Assembly (NCBI GenBank): GCA_035765535.1
Contig: DASTXE010000006.1
Coordinates: 1-64,000, forward strand
Source: Rickettsiales bacterium
Lineage (GTDB): Bacteria; Pseudomonadota; Alphaproteobacteria; Rickettsiales; JABCZZ01
Length of the DNA: 64,000 nt
Direction of reading: 5' to 3'
The translations under genes and the position numbers were made by a program. The notes under the pieces were generated by a model. It was given only the letters and a program-made list of their open reading frames with translations, was not told the origin of the DNA and made no database searches. The first letter of the stretch is position 1; each line of letters opens with the position of its first letter. Positions 18,002 to 25,724 of this stretch are shown one piece after another.

Positions 18002-19993
18002 TTACTCGCCCTCGAACTCGATCAGGATCTGGTCTGCCTGTACGCTTTCCTTGGCTTCAACATGCACTTTCTTGATTTTCACATCGTGATCGGCATAGAT
18101 GACGTTTTCCATCTTCATCGCTTCGATGACGACGAGCTCTCCGCCGCTCTTCACGACATCGCCTTCTTTCACGCGCACATGCTGCACAAGCCCTGCGATC
18201 GGCGCAATCAGTCGGTCCTTGCGTGCACCGCTGCTCACGCGCGGCATATAGTCCGCGAGTTCTGCTACGCGTGGCGTACGCACCATCACGCGCACTTCCG
18301 AACCGGCATGGGTCAGCAAATACCCTTCGTCACGGTAACGCAACAGCACACTTACAGGCTTGCCGTTGATTGTTCCCTGGAACAGGCGGCGCCCCAGCTT
18401 CCATGAGCTGCGCACAACGATAAGACCTTTATCGTAGCTGATGTCATAGCCGTAATCCTTGGCGCGCACATAAATCGGATAGCTTGCGCCGTCGACGCTG
18501 ACAACCCAGCGTGAACCGATAGCGCGTTCGCGTCCGGGCAACTGGCCGCTAATACGGCTTGCGCGTTCCGCGTCACGCAGGAAGATGAACAAACCTACGC
18601 CCAGAAACACTTTAGAGGTTTCGGAATTGAGTTCCGCACCGGTAAAACCGCCCGGATATTCCTGATCGATGAAGTTCGTGGAGATATCGCCTTTTTCAAA
18701 GCGCTCATGGCCGAGAATCGCTTCAAGGAAAATAATGTTGTGGTTGATGCCACGTATGTCGAACGCCGAAAGCGCTGCTTTCATAGCTTCAATCGTCTTC
18801 TGGCGCGTATCGGAATGGGTGCAGACCTTGGCGATCATCGGATCGTAGAACATGCTGACTTCGCCGCCTTCATACACGCCCGTGTCGATCTGGACGTGAT
18901 GGTCGGTCATCGGCTCCTGATAACGCGTGATACGGCCGATGGAAGGCAGGAAGCCGCGGCGCGGATCTTCCGCATAAATACGCGATTCCATCGCCCAGCC
19001 ATCGAGCTTCACATCATCCTGCGTCATGGTAAGTTTCTCACCGGCAGCGATGCGAATCATCTGCTCAACGAGATCGATCTTCGTCACCAGTTCCGTCACA
19101 CGGTGTTCCACCTGCAGACGCGTATTCATCTCAAGGAAATAGAAACTTCCCGTCTGGTCGACGATGAATTCCACCGTGCCGACGGAGTTATAATTGACTT
19201 CCTTCGCCAACGCCACAGCCTGCTCGCCCATTTCCGCGCGCATCTTCGGCGTCAGGAACGGACTCGGCGCTTCTTCAATCACTTTCTGGTGGCGACGCTG
19301 GATAGAACATTCGCGCTCGCCCAGATGGATCGTGTTGCCAAACTTATCCGCCATGATCTGAATTTCGATATGGCGCGGATTATCAAAAAATTTCTCGATG
19401 AAAACACGGCTGTCAGAGAAACTGGAAGCTGCTTCGCTCGCAGCATACTTAATACCGTCCAGCAATTCTTTCTCATTGCGTGCAACGCGCATGCCTTTGC
19501 CGCCGCCGCCCGCAGCGGCTTTAATCATCACAGGATAACCGATCTCAGCCGCGATCTTCTTGGCTTCCTTGGCAGAACTGACCACGTCCAGTGTGCCCGG
19601 AACGGTGTTCACACCCGCTTTTACGGCAATTTTCTTGGACTCAATTTTATCACCCATCATCTTGATGGCTTCTGCGCTCGGACCGATCAGCACCGCACCG
19701 GCTTTCTTGACCGCGCGCGCAAAATCCGCCTTTTCAGAAAGGAAACCATAGCCAGGATGGACCGCTTCCGCACCGCTATGCTCGATAGCGCTGATAATAT
19801 TGTCGATTCTCAGATAGCTCTGCGCGGACGGCGACGGACCGATATAGACCGCTTCATCCGCCTGTTTCACATGCAGCGCGTTCGTGTCCGCTTCGGAATA
19901 GACTGCCACCGTCTTGATCCCCATGCGTTTAGCGGTGGTCATGATGCGAACGGCGATCTCGCCGCGATTGGCTATAAGAATCTTTTCAAACAT
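18002..19993 (-). CDS. pccA: Propionyl-CoA carboxylase alpha subunit (biotin carboxylase + BCCP)
   Basis: The 663-residue protein contains an N-terminal biotin carboxylase (MFEKILIANRGEIAVRIM, KAAAGGGGKGMRV, FIEKFFDNPRHIEIQIMAD, EMNTRLQVEHRVTELVT). A middle BT-like linker region and a C-terminal biotinyl domain follow, with the biotinylated Lys in EAMKMENVIY near residue 626. This layout and length match the alpha subunit of propionyl-CoA (or related acyl-CoA) carboxylase, which feeds methylmalonyl-CoA into the TCA cycle. 3-Methylcrotonyl-CoA carboxylase alpha is the main alternative. No beta subunit lies nearby, which is not unusual. Confidence 0.87.
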   Translation of the reverse strand: MFEKILIANRGEIAVRIMTTAKRMGIKTVAVYSEADTNALHVKQADEAVYIGPSPSAQSYLRIDNIISAIEHSGAEAVHPGYGFLSEKADFARAVKKAGAVLIGPSAEAIKMMGDKIESKKIAVKAGVNTVPGTLDVVSSAKEAKKIAAEIGYPVMIKAAAGGGGKGMRVARNEKELLDGIKYAASEAASSFSDSRVFIEKFFDNPRHIEIQIMADKFGNTIHLGERECSIQRRHQKVIEEAPSPFLTPKMRAEMGEQAVALAKEVNYNSVGTVEFIVDQTGSFYFLEMNTRLQVEHRVTELVTKIDLVEQMIRIAAGEKLTMTQDDVKLDGWAMESRIYAEDPRRGFLPSIGRITRYQEPMTDHHVQIDTGVYEGGEVSMFYDPMIAKVCTHSDTRQKTIEAMKAALSAFDIRGINHNIIFLEAILGHERFEKGDISTNFIDQEYPGGFTGAELNSETSKVFLGVGLFIFLRDAERASRISGQLPGRERAIGSRWVVSVDGASYPIYVRAKDYGYDISYDKGLIVVRSSWKLGRRLFQGTINGKPVSVLLRYRDEGYLLTHAGSEVRVMVRTPRVAELADYMPRVSSGARKDRLIAPIAGLVQHVRVKEGDVVKSGGELVVIEAMKMENVIYADHDVKIKKVHVEAKESVQADQILIEFEGE

Positions 19994-20276
19994 AGGTCAG
20001 GAACTACACTCATTAAAATTGCATCAATTCATAATGGAATTTCATTAGGATTACAACGTTCTGAATTGTAAAAATCTCCATTATTCTTCCAATTGGCCTT
20101 ACGAACAGGGGCGGCAAGATATAGCGAACAAACTCAATGGTAAAGGATTTTTGTAAACAGCTGTATAATAAAGCATTTTTTATAAAGAAAAGAGAGCATG
20201 CAAAACAAGGTGACATCCGCCCTTCTCATTTCTAGAATACACCCATTCCCAATACTCTCTACCGATAGGTTCTCAT

Positions 20277-20771
20277 ATGAAGAAAATACTCGCGCTCGCC
20301 TTGCTGACACTCCCTCTCCAGGCCCACGCTGAAGCGATCGGTCCTCAGGGACTGGCAAAAGTAAAACAATGCATTATGCAGAATAACACGGCTCTTTGCC
20401 ACGCCGTACTCACGCAGAATTCCTATGCACTGTTCGACAAGTTTGCGAATTATCAGCTCCTGCCGTGCCTGCCGACCGATTTTGAATATGTAGATGAAAA
20501 ATCCGCAGGCGCTGGAGAGACTATCGTCAAAGCGTCTCTGCCGAAAGATTCCGGACATGATTATTACTTCAAAATGGTGTTCGTAAATGGCAATGGTGGC
20601 GCAAAGGTGGACTTGCCGCAAACGCTGCAGATGGGCCTGGGGCCGGACTGGAAGAAAAAAATGGATATGAGCGAACAGCTTTTCCTGATGCTGAGCCAGA
20701 ATACGCAGAATAAGCAACTGACCTGTCAGGTGCTGCAGAACATGGCCGAACCGCACAAGGGTAATTTATAA
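20277..20771 (+). CDS. Small secreted protein of unknown function
   Basis: I do not recognise a family. The 164-residue product starts with a signal peptide, MKKILALALLTLPLQAHAEA, with a plausible cleavage after AHA. The mature part has four cysteines (in KQCIMQNNTALCHAV, LLPCLP and QLTCQV), which suggests two disulfides and a periplasmic location. A 283-bp AT-rich gap separates it from pccA. I found no convincing promoter in that gap apart from an isolated TATAAT at about 20163. It converges on the FUSC-like gene. Confidence 0.6.
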   Translation: MKKILALALLTLPLQAHAEAIGPQGLAKVKQCIMQNNTALCHAVLTQNSYALFDKFANYQLLPCLPTDFEYVDEKSAGAGETIVKASLPKDSGHDYYFKMVFVNGNGGAKVDLPQTLQMGLGPDWKKKMDMSEQLFLMLSQNTQNKQLTCQVLQNMAEPHKGNL

Positions 20772-20783
20772 TCTAATCCGAGC

Positions 20784-21311
20784 TTATTCTCCGGCGTAAT
20801 GCTTCATGTGTTTATGGCGCACCAGCGTAACCGCCTTAACCTGCGTGATAGCGATGGAGAGCGACACCAGACATCCGGCCACGATTTCCCCTGCCCTCGC
20901 CACGGCGTAGTAGATTTCATCATGATACGTCACTGCATCGCGGCTTGCCGCCATTACAATGATTACCGTCACCGGCGTTAAACGCCAGTTGGCCGGATAC
21001 CCTTCGATGCAGGTAATGACGAATACGATCAGGGACGCGGCAAAAAAACTGACCAGCGGATTATAGCCGAAGATCAGCAGCGTGATAAGACCGACCGCAC
21101 AACCGACAATCGTGTTGATCACACGCATGCGCGCAAGCGTGATAGCCGTACTGAGATCGGGGTCGCTGACAAGAATAACCGTGATGATGGACCAGATAGG
21201 GTCCTGCATCCCCAGCCACGAAAGACTGTACCAGCAGATGATGGATCCCAGCAGAATATTGACGGAATACAGCACCGACTTACTGGTCAAAGCAAAAGAT
21301 AAACGCGACAT
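20784..21311 (-). CDS. FUSC-like (aromatic acid exporter family) membrane protein, short
   Basis: The 175-residue protein is nearly all membrane segments (about five helices). It shows the N-terminal pattern of the fusaric-acid-resistance/ArAE family: WYSLSWLGMQDPIWSIITVILVSDPDL, then ARMRVINTIVGCAVGLITLL and FVITCIEGYPANWRLTPVTVIIV. Full-length exporters have two such modules plus a cytoplasmic region, so this is a half-size member. It has no visible membrane-fusion partner, and its function is unknown. It runs in the same direction as msrA, which ends 48 bp downstream of its start. Confidence 0.7.
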   Translation of the reverse strand: MSRLSFALTSKSVLYSVNILLGSIICWYSLSWLGMQDPIWSIITVILVSDPDLSTAITLARMRVINTIVGCAVGLITLLIFGYNPLVSFFAASLIVFVITCIEGYPANWRLTPVTVIIVMAASRDAVTYHDEIYYAVARAGEIVAGCLVSLSIAITQVKAVTLVRHKHMKHYAGE

Positions 21312-21358
21312 AGGATGACTTTGAAAGAACGTTTACGGTTATGGAATATATACTGCGC

Positions 21359-21937
21359 TTATTTGTTCCACAACTCTTTTAGTCTCGCATCACGCCCGCA
21401 TCCCGTCCGGTACTGCTTATACCGTGTCCGGTTCTTGATATAAAAATCCTGGTGATAGTCTTCAGCCGGATAAAATTCCGAAGCCGGTCCGATAATCGTC
21501 GCAACGGGCTGCTTGAACATGGCCTTGACCTTTTCCTTTGAATGCTCGGCTAGTGATTGCTGTTCGCTGTCATGGTAAAAAATACCTGCGCGATATTGGC
21601 TGCCCTTATCGCAGAACTGGCCGTATTCGTCAAGCGGGTCAACATTCTCCCAGAATACATCCAGCAATTTTTGGTAACTGACTTTCTGCGGGTCATACGT
21701 CACTTCGATCGCCTCAAAATGCCCCGTATCTCCTTCTGAAACCTGCTCATAAGTCGGATTCTTCGTATGGCCGCCCGTATAACCCGCCACCACTTTGCTT
21801 ACGCCCGGTATCTGCTGGAACTCTCCCTGCATGCACCAGAAGCAACCGCCTGCGAATGTTGCCTGTTTTACAGTCTCAGCCATAACACCTCCGCATAATA
21901 AGGAAAGAAACGCCGTCAGTACCAGAAAACGCCGCAT
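21359..21937 (-). CDS. msrA: Periplasmic peptide methionine sulfoxide reductase MsrA
   Basis: MsrA reduces the S-epimer of methionine sulfoxide. The 192-residue product has a signal peptide (MRRFLVLTAFLSLLCGGVMA), the catalytic motif GGCFWCMQGEF, and the family segments GVSKVVAGYTGGHTKNPTYEQVSEGDTGH and AGIFYHDSEQ. A conserved C-terminal Cys (GCGRD) can act as the resolving cysteine. It lies 4 bp downstream of msrB in the doxX-msrB-msrA operon, so a periplasmic methionine-repair unit is likely, powered perhaps through the DoxX-family membrane protein. Confidence 0.95.
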   Translation of the reverse strand: MRRFLVLTAFLSLLCGGVMAETVKQATFAGGCFWCMQGEFQQIPGVSKVVAGYTGGHTKNPTYEQVSEGDTGHFEAIEVTYDPQKVSYQKLLDVFWENVDPLDEYGQFCDKGSQYRAGIFYHDSEQQSLAEHSKEKVKAMFKQPVATIIGPASEFYPAEDYHQDFYIKNRTRYKQYRTGCGRDARLKELWNK

Positions 21938-21941
21938 GATG

Positions 21942-22433
21942 CTACCCTTTCTCCGGCGTGAATGTCAGTGCGACACCGTTGTTGCAATAACGCAGTCCCG
22001 TAGGTTTCGGCCCGTCCTCAAATACGTGGCCCTGATGCCCACCGCATTTCGCGCAGTGATATTCAACTCGCTCCATGCCAAGGGTACGATCTACTTTGGT
22101 TTCTACACGTCCCTCAATCGGCTGGTAGAAGCTCGGCCAGCCGGTACCGCTGTCGAACTTAGTCTTAGAGGTAAAAAGTTCCAGCCCACAGCCAGCGCAA
22201 GCGAACACACCAGCACGTTTCTCTTCATTCAACGGGCTGGAGAAGGGCCGTTCTGTTCCTTCTTCACGCAATACGCAATATTGTTCTTTCGTCAGCATAT
22301 GCTTCCACTCCTCTTCTGTTTTATAGATTTTTACAACTGCCTGTCCGGCTGCAAACGCGGCAGGAATGCGCGCCATCGCATAGCATGCGCAGGCACCGCC
22401 GAACGCCAGCCTGATAAAATGCCTTCTGTTCAT
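21942..22433 (-). CDS. msrB: Exported peptide methionine sulfoxide reductase MsrB
   Basis: MsrB reduces the R-epimer of methionine sulfoxide. The 163-residue protein opens with a twin-arginine-like signal, MNRRHFIRLAFGGACACYAM, so it may be exported by Tat. The catalytic domain has the zinc cysteines in FACAGCGLELF and YHCAKCGGHQGHVFEDG, the family motif KFDSGTGWPSFYQP, and the catalytic Cys in GLRYCNNGVALTF. Its start overlaps the doxX stop by 4 bp. Export fits a role in repairing envelope proteins together with MsrA. Confidence 0.94.
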   Translation of the reverse strand: MNRRHFIRLAFGGACACYAMARIPAAFAAGQAVVKIYKTEEEWKHMLTKEQYCVLREEGTERPFSSPLNEEKRAGVFACAGCGLELFTSKTKFDSGTGWPSFYQPIEGRVETKVDRTLGMERVEYHCAKCGGHQGHVFEDGPKPTGLRYCNNGVALTFTPEKG

Positions 22434-22879
22434 ATGCTCGCCTTTCTTTCATACAGCTTTCCAGCCAGGTAATCGAGCGATAACTTACCCGGACCGTAGA
22501 AGAAAATCATGCCTAACAGTATAGACCAGTAATAATGTTCCGTCAGGTTCTCATAGGTAAAGTTGATGATAATCGTCATCACAAGCAGCGGTAGCGCGGC
22601 CAGCCTTGCCATAAGCCCCAGCGTCAGCAATACCGGGCAACTTAGTTCAAACGTCGTTGCCAGCACCGCCGCTGCCACCGGAGGCAGTAACGGAACGTGA
22701 TATTCATTGGTAAACAGATAGATCGTATTGCTGAAATCGCTAATCTTCACCAGTCCCGCTGCAAAAAACACATGTGCAATCCATAACCGTACTACCAACA
22801 TCATTGCTGGACTTAAACAACTGACATAGTGTAAAAACACCATGTATGCGTTTATGGCTGGTTTGAGAGTTTTTTCCAT
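22430..22879 (-). CDS. DoxX-family membrane protein
   Basis: The product (about 149 aa) has four transmembrane helices and the DoxX family pattern: LVVRLWIAHVFFAAGLVKI, then LTLGLMARLAALPLLVMTIIINF and YWSILLGMIFFYGPGKLSLDYL. DoxX proteins are often encoded with oxidative-stress enzymes and may pass reducing equivalents. I start it at 22879 (MEKTLKP, with AAGG eight bases upstream). The longer frame to 22912 would begin inside the -10 element of the SigF-type promoter. First gene of doxX-msrB-msrA. Confidence 0.85.
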   Translation of the reverse strand: MEKTLKPAINAYMVFLHYVSCLSPAMMLVVRLWIAHVFFAAGLVKISDFSNTIYLFTNEYHVPLLPPVAAAVLATTFELSCPVLLTLGLMARLAALPLLVMTIIINFTYENLTEHYYWSILLGMIFFYGPGKLSLDYLAGKLYERKASI

Positions 22880-22912
22880 AATCTTACCTTTTTGTTGCTT
22901 TCCATCAGACAA

Positions 22913-22938
22913 TTCGCATCCTGAAACGAAAAAGTTAC
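22913..22938 (-). promoter_or_regulatory. SigF-type ECF promoter for doxX-msrB-msrA
   Basis: On the minus strand, GTAACT (22933-22938) is followed after exactly 16 bp by CGAA (22913-22916). This matches the Caulobacter SigF consensus GTAACC-N16-CGAA as I recall it, in five of six -35 bases and all four -10 bases. It lies between the operon and the divergent ECF sigma gene, with an expected leader of about 25 nt before doxX. Confidence 0.78.
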
Positions 22939-22962
22939 ACGCTATTTAGCGTATGGACGGTT

Positions 22963-23502
22963 ATGGCGGCATCTGACGCGGAACTGGCAAAGCTCATGCT
23001 TCTCGCCCTGGAGGGCGACCGGCAGGCCTATAATGCCGTCCTGCAGGAAACGAGCCGCTTCTTACGCCCCTATCTCAGCCGCAGAATCAATACGTCAGCG
23101 GATACGGAAGAAGTGTTGCAGGAAATCCTGCTCTCCATTCACAAGTCCCGCCATACGTTTGACGGCAAACGCCCTTACAGGCCCTGGGCGTTCGCCATCG
23201 CCCGCTTCCGCCTGCAGGATTATTTAAGAAAAATCTATGCCGATCACCTGCGCCATGCGGGCGATCTGGAAGAAGCGGAACAAATTTCAGCAGGGGATGT
23301 AACCAATTCCCCGCTTACTTACGAATTAATAAAAGATGAAATAGCGGGACTTCCGGGCAAACAGCCCGCCATCCTGCATTTACTCCATAGTGAAGGGCAT
23401 ACTTCGAAGGAAGTGGCGCAGAAAATGAACATGACGGAATCGGCGGTTAAAGTGGCCGCGCATCGCGCTTACAAAGCGCTGAGAAAGAAGCTGGCGGGAT
23501 AA
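22963..23502 (+). CDS. ECF sigma factor (SigF-like)
   Basis: The 179-residue protein has sigma region 2 (RPYLSRRINTSADTEEVLQEILLSIHKSRHTFDGKRPYRPWAFAIARFRLQDYLRK, in parts) and region 4 with a helix-turn-helix (HTSKEVAQKMNMTESAVKVAAHRAYKALRK). Region 3 is missing, as in ECF sigmas. The downstream NrsF-type anti-sigma factor, the divergent doxX-msrB-msrA operon and the GTAAC/CGAA promoter all point to the Caulobacter SigF group, which answers oxidative and heavy-metal stress. No SigF-type promoter is visible on its own strand, so autoregulation is not supported by what I see. The start at 22963 lacks a strong ribosome site. Confidence 0.88.
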   Translation: MAASDAELAKLMLLALEGDRQAYNAVLQETSRFLRPYLSRRINTSADTEEVLQEILLSIHKSRHTFDGKRPYRPWAFAIARFRLQDYLRKIYADHLRHAGDLEEAEQISAGDVTNSPLTYELIKDEIAGLPGKQPAILHLLHSEGHTSKEVAQKMNMTESAVKVAAHRAYKALRKKLAG

Positions 23503-23503
23503 A

Positions 23504-24139
23504 ATGCAGACCGGAGACCTGATAGAAGAACTTTCCAGAACCATGGATAAGGTTAATCCAGCCCCATCCCCCTGGTATCTTTTTGCCAAATGGCTGCTAT
23601 TGTCTGCAATCTATATCACTGCGGTTTTATTGCTTTTTCTGCACCCAAGACCGGATCTTCCGCTTAAACTGCATGCAATTTTATTCGATATGGAACTGCT
23701 GGCACTTGCTGCGGTGATAATATCTTCCCTGCTGAGCGCTGCACTGCTGGCATTTCCGGATATCTATCAGCAAAAGAAGCTGACTTTTCTACCCATTGCC
23801 GCATTCGCGGTTTTCTGCATCGTACTGCTGGCCGAATGGCATGGCGACACACCGCCCTCCCCGCTGCCACGGCACGCCATGGCCTGCCTGCGCTGCATAA
23901 CATTGCTTTCCCTGCTGCCCGAAGCCTTTATCCTCTATAACATCCGTAAACTCGCCAGCACGCATTATTACCTTGCAGGATGCCTCTCCTTCCTGGCCGC
24001 CTTCGCCATAGGAGCGTTGGCGCTCAGGCTGGCCGAACCGACCGATTCCATCATTCACCTGCTGCAATGGCATTACCTGCCGATGGCCGCAGTGGCTGGA
24101 ATCGGCCTGCTTGCAGGAAAACTCTGCTTGAAATGGTAG
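23504..24139 (+). CDS. NrsF-type (DUF1109) membrane anti-sigma factor
   Basis: The 211-residue product starts one base after the sigma gene's stop. It has a short cytoplasmic N-terminus (MQTGDLIEELSRTMDKVNPAPSP) and six predicted transmembrane helices, the DUF1109/NrsF layout. NrsF of Caulobacter holds SigF inactive at the membrane and senses stress through conserved cysteines. Here candidate cysteines lie in MACLRCITLL and in helices near the C-terminus. The tight linkage and topology support the call. The sequence itself is poorly conserved, so this remains an inference from family layout. Confidence 0.82.
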   Translation: MQTGDLIEELSRTMDKVNPAPSPWYLFAKWLLLSAIYITAVLLLFLHPRPDLPLKLHAILFDMELLALAAVIISSLLSAALLAFPDIYQQKKLTFLPIAAFAVFCIVLLAEWHGDTPPSPLPRHAMACLRCITLLSLLPEAFILYNIRKLASTHYYLAGCLSFLAAFAIGALALRLAEPTDSIIHLLQWHYLPMAAVAGIGLLAGKLCLKW

Positions 24140-24198
24140 CCGCTTGTTCCTATAATAAGCCTTGTTATCTCCCGGCCTCTATCCAGGACATTTCTGAA

Positions 24199-24217
24199 AT
24201 GACAGATTCGCTGTCAT
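24199..24217. repeat. Inverted repeat upstream of the DUF2628 gene
   Basis: ATGACAG and CTGTCAT form 7-bp arms around the loop ATTCG, 23 bp before the DUF2628 start. No T tract follows, so it is not a typical terminator. It could be an operator or a 5' UTR hairpin. Confidence 0.4.
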
Positions 24218-24239
24218 AAAGCGTTACGAATGAAAACAT

Positions 24240-24641
24240 ATGAGCCGTTTGCGCGTCTATACCGTCCATATCGACCCTTCGCTTCCACATCCATACGAAG
24301 AAGCCTCGTTTATTGAAGAAGGTTTCAACTGGAAAGCCTTCATCTTCGCCTCGATCTGGGCGCTCTACCACAGGATGTGGCTTCTGGGAGGAATCATCAT
24401 TGGAGTCGACTGCCTCATTGGCCTGCTGTCCATGGACGGCCTGAGTTCAACCGGGGTAATCTGCATGCAACTGGCCTGGCGCCTTGTGATCGGCTATGCC
24501 GGTAATGACTGGATACGCAAGAAACTCAAACGCAAAGGCTATGTAATGGCCGATATCGTCACAGGAGATTCCCAGCTGCGCGCCGAACAGCGTTTCTTCG
24601 ACCGATACTTTGCTTCCGACAAGATGGCTTTTGTGTCTTAA
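24240..24641 (+). CDS. DUF2628 domain membrane protein
   Basis: The 133-residue product carries the DUF2628 signature FIEEGFNWKAFIFASIWALYHRMW near residues 25-50, then two hydrophobic segments (LLGGIIIGVDCLIGLLS and the stretch around RLVIGYAGNDWIRKKL). The family occurs widely in alphaproteobacteria as small membrane proteins of unknown function. The C-terminal 30 residues are charged and probably cytoplasmic. The gene stands alone between the sigma/NrsF pair and tRNA-Val. Confidence 0.8.
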   Translation: MSRLRVYTVHIDPSLPHPYEEASFIEEGFNWKAFIFASIWALYHRMWLLGGIIIGVDCLIGLLSMDGLSSTGVICMQLAWRLVIGYAGNDWIRKKLKRKGYVMADIVTGDSQLRAEQRFFDRYFASDKMAFVS

Positions 24642-24665
24642 AACAACTAACCGAATAATAAGGGA

Positions 24666-24742
<77 letters not shown>

Positions 24743-24756
24743 TTAAGGGAAGCGGC

Positions 24757-24784
24757 ATAATAGCCATATATTTGCAGAGTGCAA
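24757..24784 (-). promoter_or_regulatory. Promoter of tRNA-Val
   Basis: TTGCAC (24779-24784) and TATTAT (24757-24762) are 16 bp apart on the minus strand, ending 14 bp before the mature tRNA 5' end. Confidence 0.55.
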
Positions 24785-24798
24785 CAGGTTATTGTGGC

Positions 24799-25662
24799 TT
24801 ACTGCTTGTAATAATGCTTGGTTTCCTTGATTCCTTTAGGAAACAGCTTGCGTATCCCCATGCGCAACATCTGGTCCGCCTGCAGCACAATATTGCGCAG
24901 CTTCTGTTCCGGCCTGCCGCGGAACGACGTTACGTGGAAATAATCTTCGGAATGGGCCGGATAAGCCGAAAAATAGTAATTGGAAACGCAACAGCGATTA
25001 TCGTCCACAGTGATGGGAGAAACGGAGTGCCAGGAAGTTTTATCTGTCACCATCACAGCCAGACGGTTAAAACGGCTTTCGACCGTCAATGGCGCGCCTT
25101 GCGGCCCCTCAGGCCAGAGCTCGAGATTGCCACCGTTTTCCATCTTCCAATCCGGTGAAACATAATACAGAAGATTAAGCACCCTGTATTTTTCGCGGTT
25201 TTTATCATGTGAATTATCGATATGCGGATTAAGGAAATGCCCCTTCCCCATCATGGAAATCCCACCGGCATAGAGCAGTGTATCTGCTTCTAATGCCTTA
25301 AGCCCCGTAATCTGCGCGACCAGTTCCACCACGCGCGGATCCTGGAACGCATAAAGCGCTTCCTCCAGCAAGGGATTATACTGGTTCATCTGCGCTGCAA
25401 TATGTTTAAGCTCGCGCAGGCTTTTCTTAAGCCGCATTTCGCCTGCAGGCGGATAGGCTATGCGAATGGCATGAGCAATATGCTCCGGCAGCAGGTCATC
25501 AATAAAGAAATGGCGAACCCGCCCTGAATTATTCCATTTCTGCCGGAGTTCCTCTACCATTGGGGTTAGCTTTTCAACAATATAGGAAGCAATTTCAGAA
25601 CGTTGCATAGATTGATCCATCGGCTGCATTAATTTATAGCAGGAAACACCATAGCGCCCCAT
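24799..25662 (-). CDS. 2OG-Fe(II) oxygenase superfamily protein
   Basis: The C-terminal half of this protein (up to 287 aa) is a double-stranded beta-helix of the prolyl-4-hydroxylase type. The iron motif is H-x-D in GHFLNPHIDNSHDKNREKYRVL and the distal His is in DKTSWHSVSPI. The Arg in DNRCCVSNYYFS, nine residues on, is the likely 2-oxoglutarate anchor. FIDDLLPEHIAHAIRIAYPP is the usual N-terminal cap. The substrate is unknown; relatives hydroxylate proteins or small molecules such as surface sugars. Several in-frame ATGs (25662, 25629, 25620, 25608) precede the conserved part and none has a strong ribosome site, so the start is uncertain. It is divergent from the Y-family polymerase. Confidence 0.82.
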   Translation of the reverse strand: MGRYGVSCYKLMQPMDQSMQRSEIASYIVEKLTPMVEELRQKWNNSGRVRHFFIDDLLPEHIAHAIRIAYPPAGEMRLKKSLRELKHIAAQMNQYNPLLEEALYAFQDPRVVELVAQITGLKALEADTLLYAGGISMMGKGHFLNPHIDNSHDKNREKYRVLNLLYYVSPDWKMENGGNLELWPEGPQGAPLTVESRFNRLAVMVTDKTSWHSVSPITVDDNRCCVSNYYFSAYPAHSEDYFHVTSFRGRPEQKLRNIVLQADQMLRMGIRKLFPKGIKETKHYYKQ

Positions 25663-25689
25663 TTTGCAACAGACAATTTGCGGCCTGCC

Positions 25690-25718
25690 TAGACAATTTT
25701 CGTTCCCGGCTTTAATAT
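25690..25718 (+). promoter_or_regulatory. Promoter of the Y-family polymerase gene
   Basis: TAGACA (25690-25695) and TAATAT (25713-25718) are 17 bp apart. The -10 ends only 6 bp before the ATG, so the transcript should be almost leaderless. No alphaproteobacterial LexA box (GTTC-N7-GTTC) is seen here. Confidence 0.5.
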
Positions 25719-25724
25719 ATACTC

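Noticed and set aside
18707-20071. 454-codon open frame on the plus strand
   Set aside because: Antisense to pccA; the product is His/Arg/Phe-rich with no recognisable motif.
22880-22912. Upstream start for the DoxX protein
   Set aside because: This start codon overlaps the -10 of the SigF-type promoter, so it would not be on the transcript.
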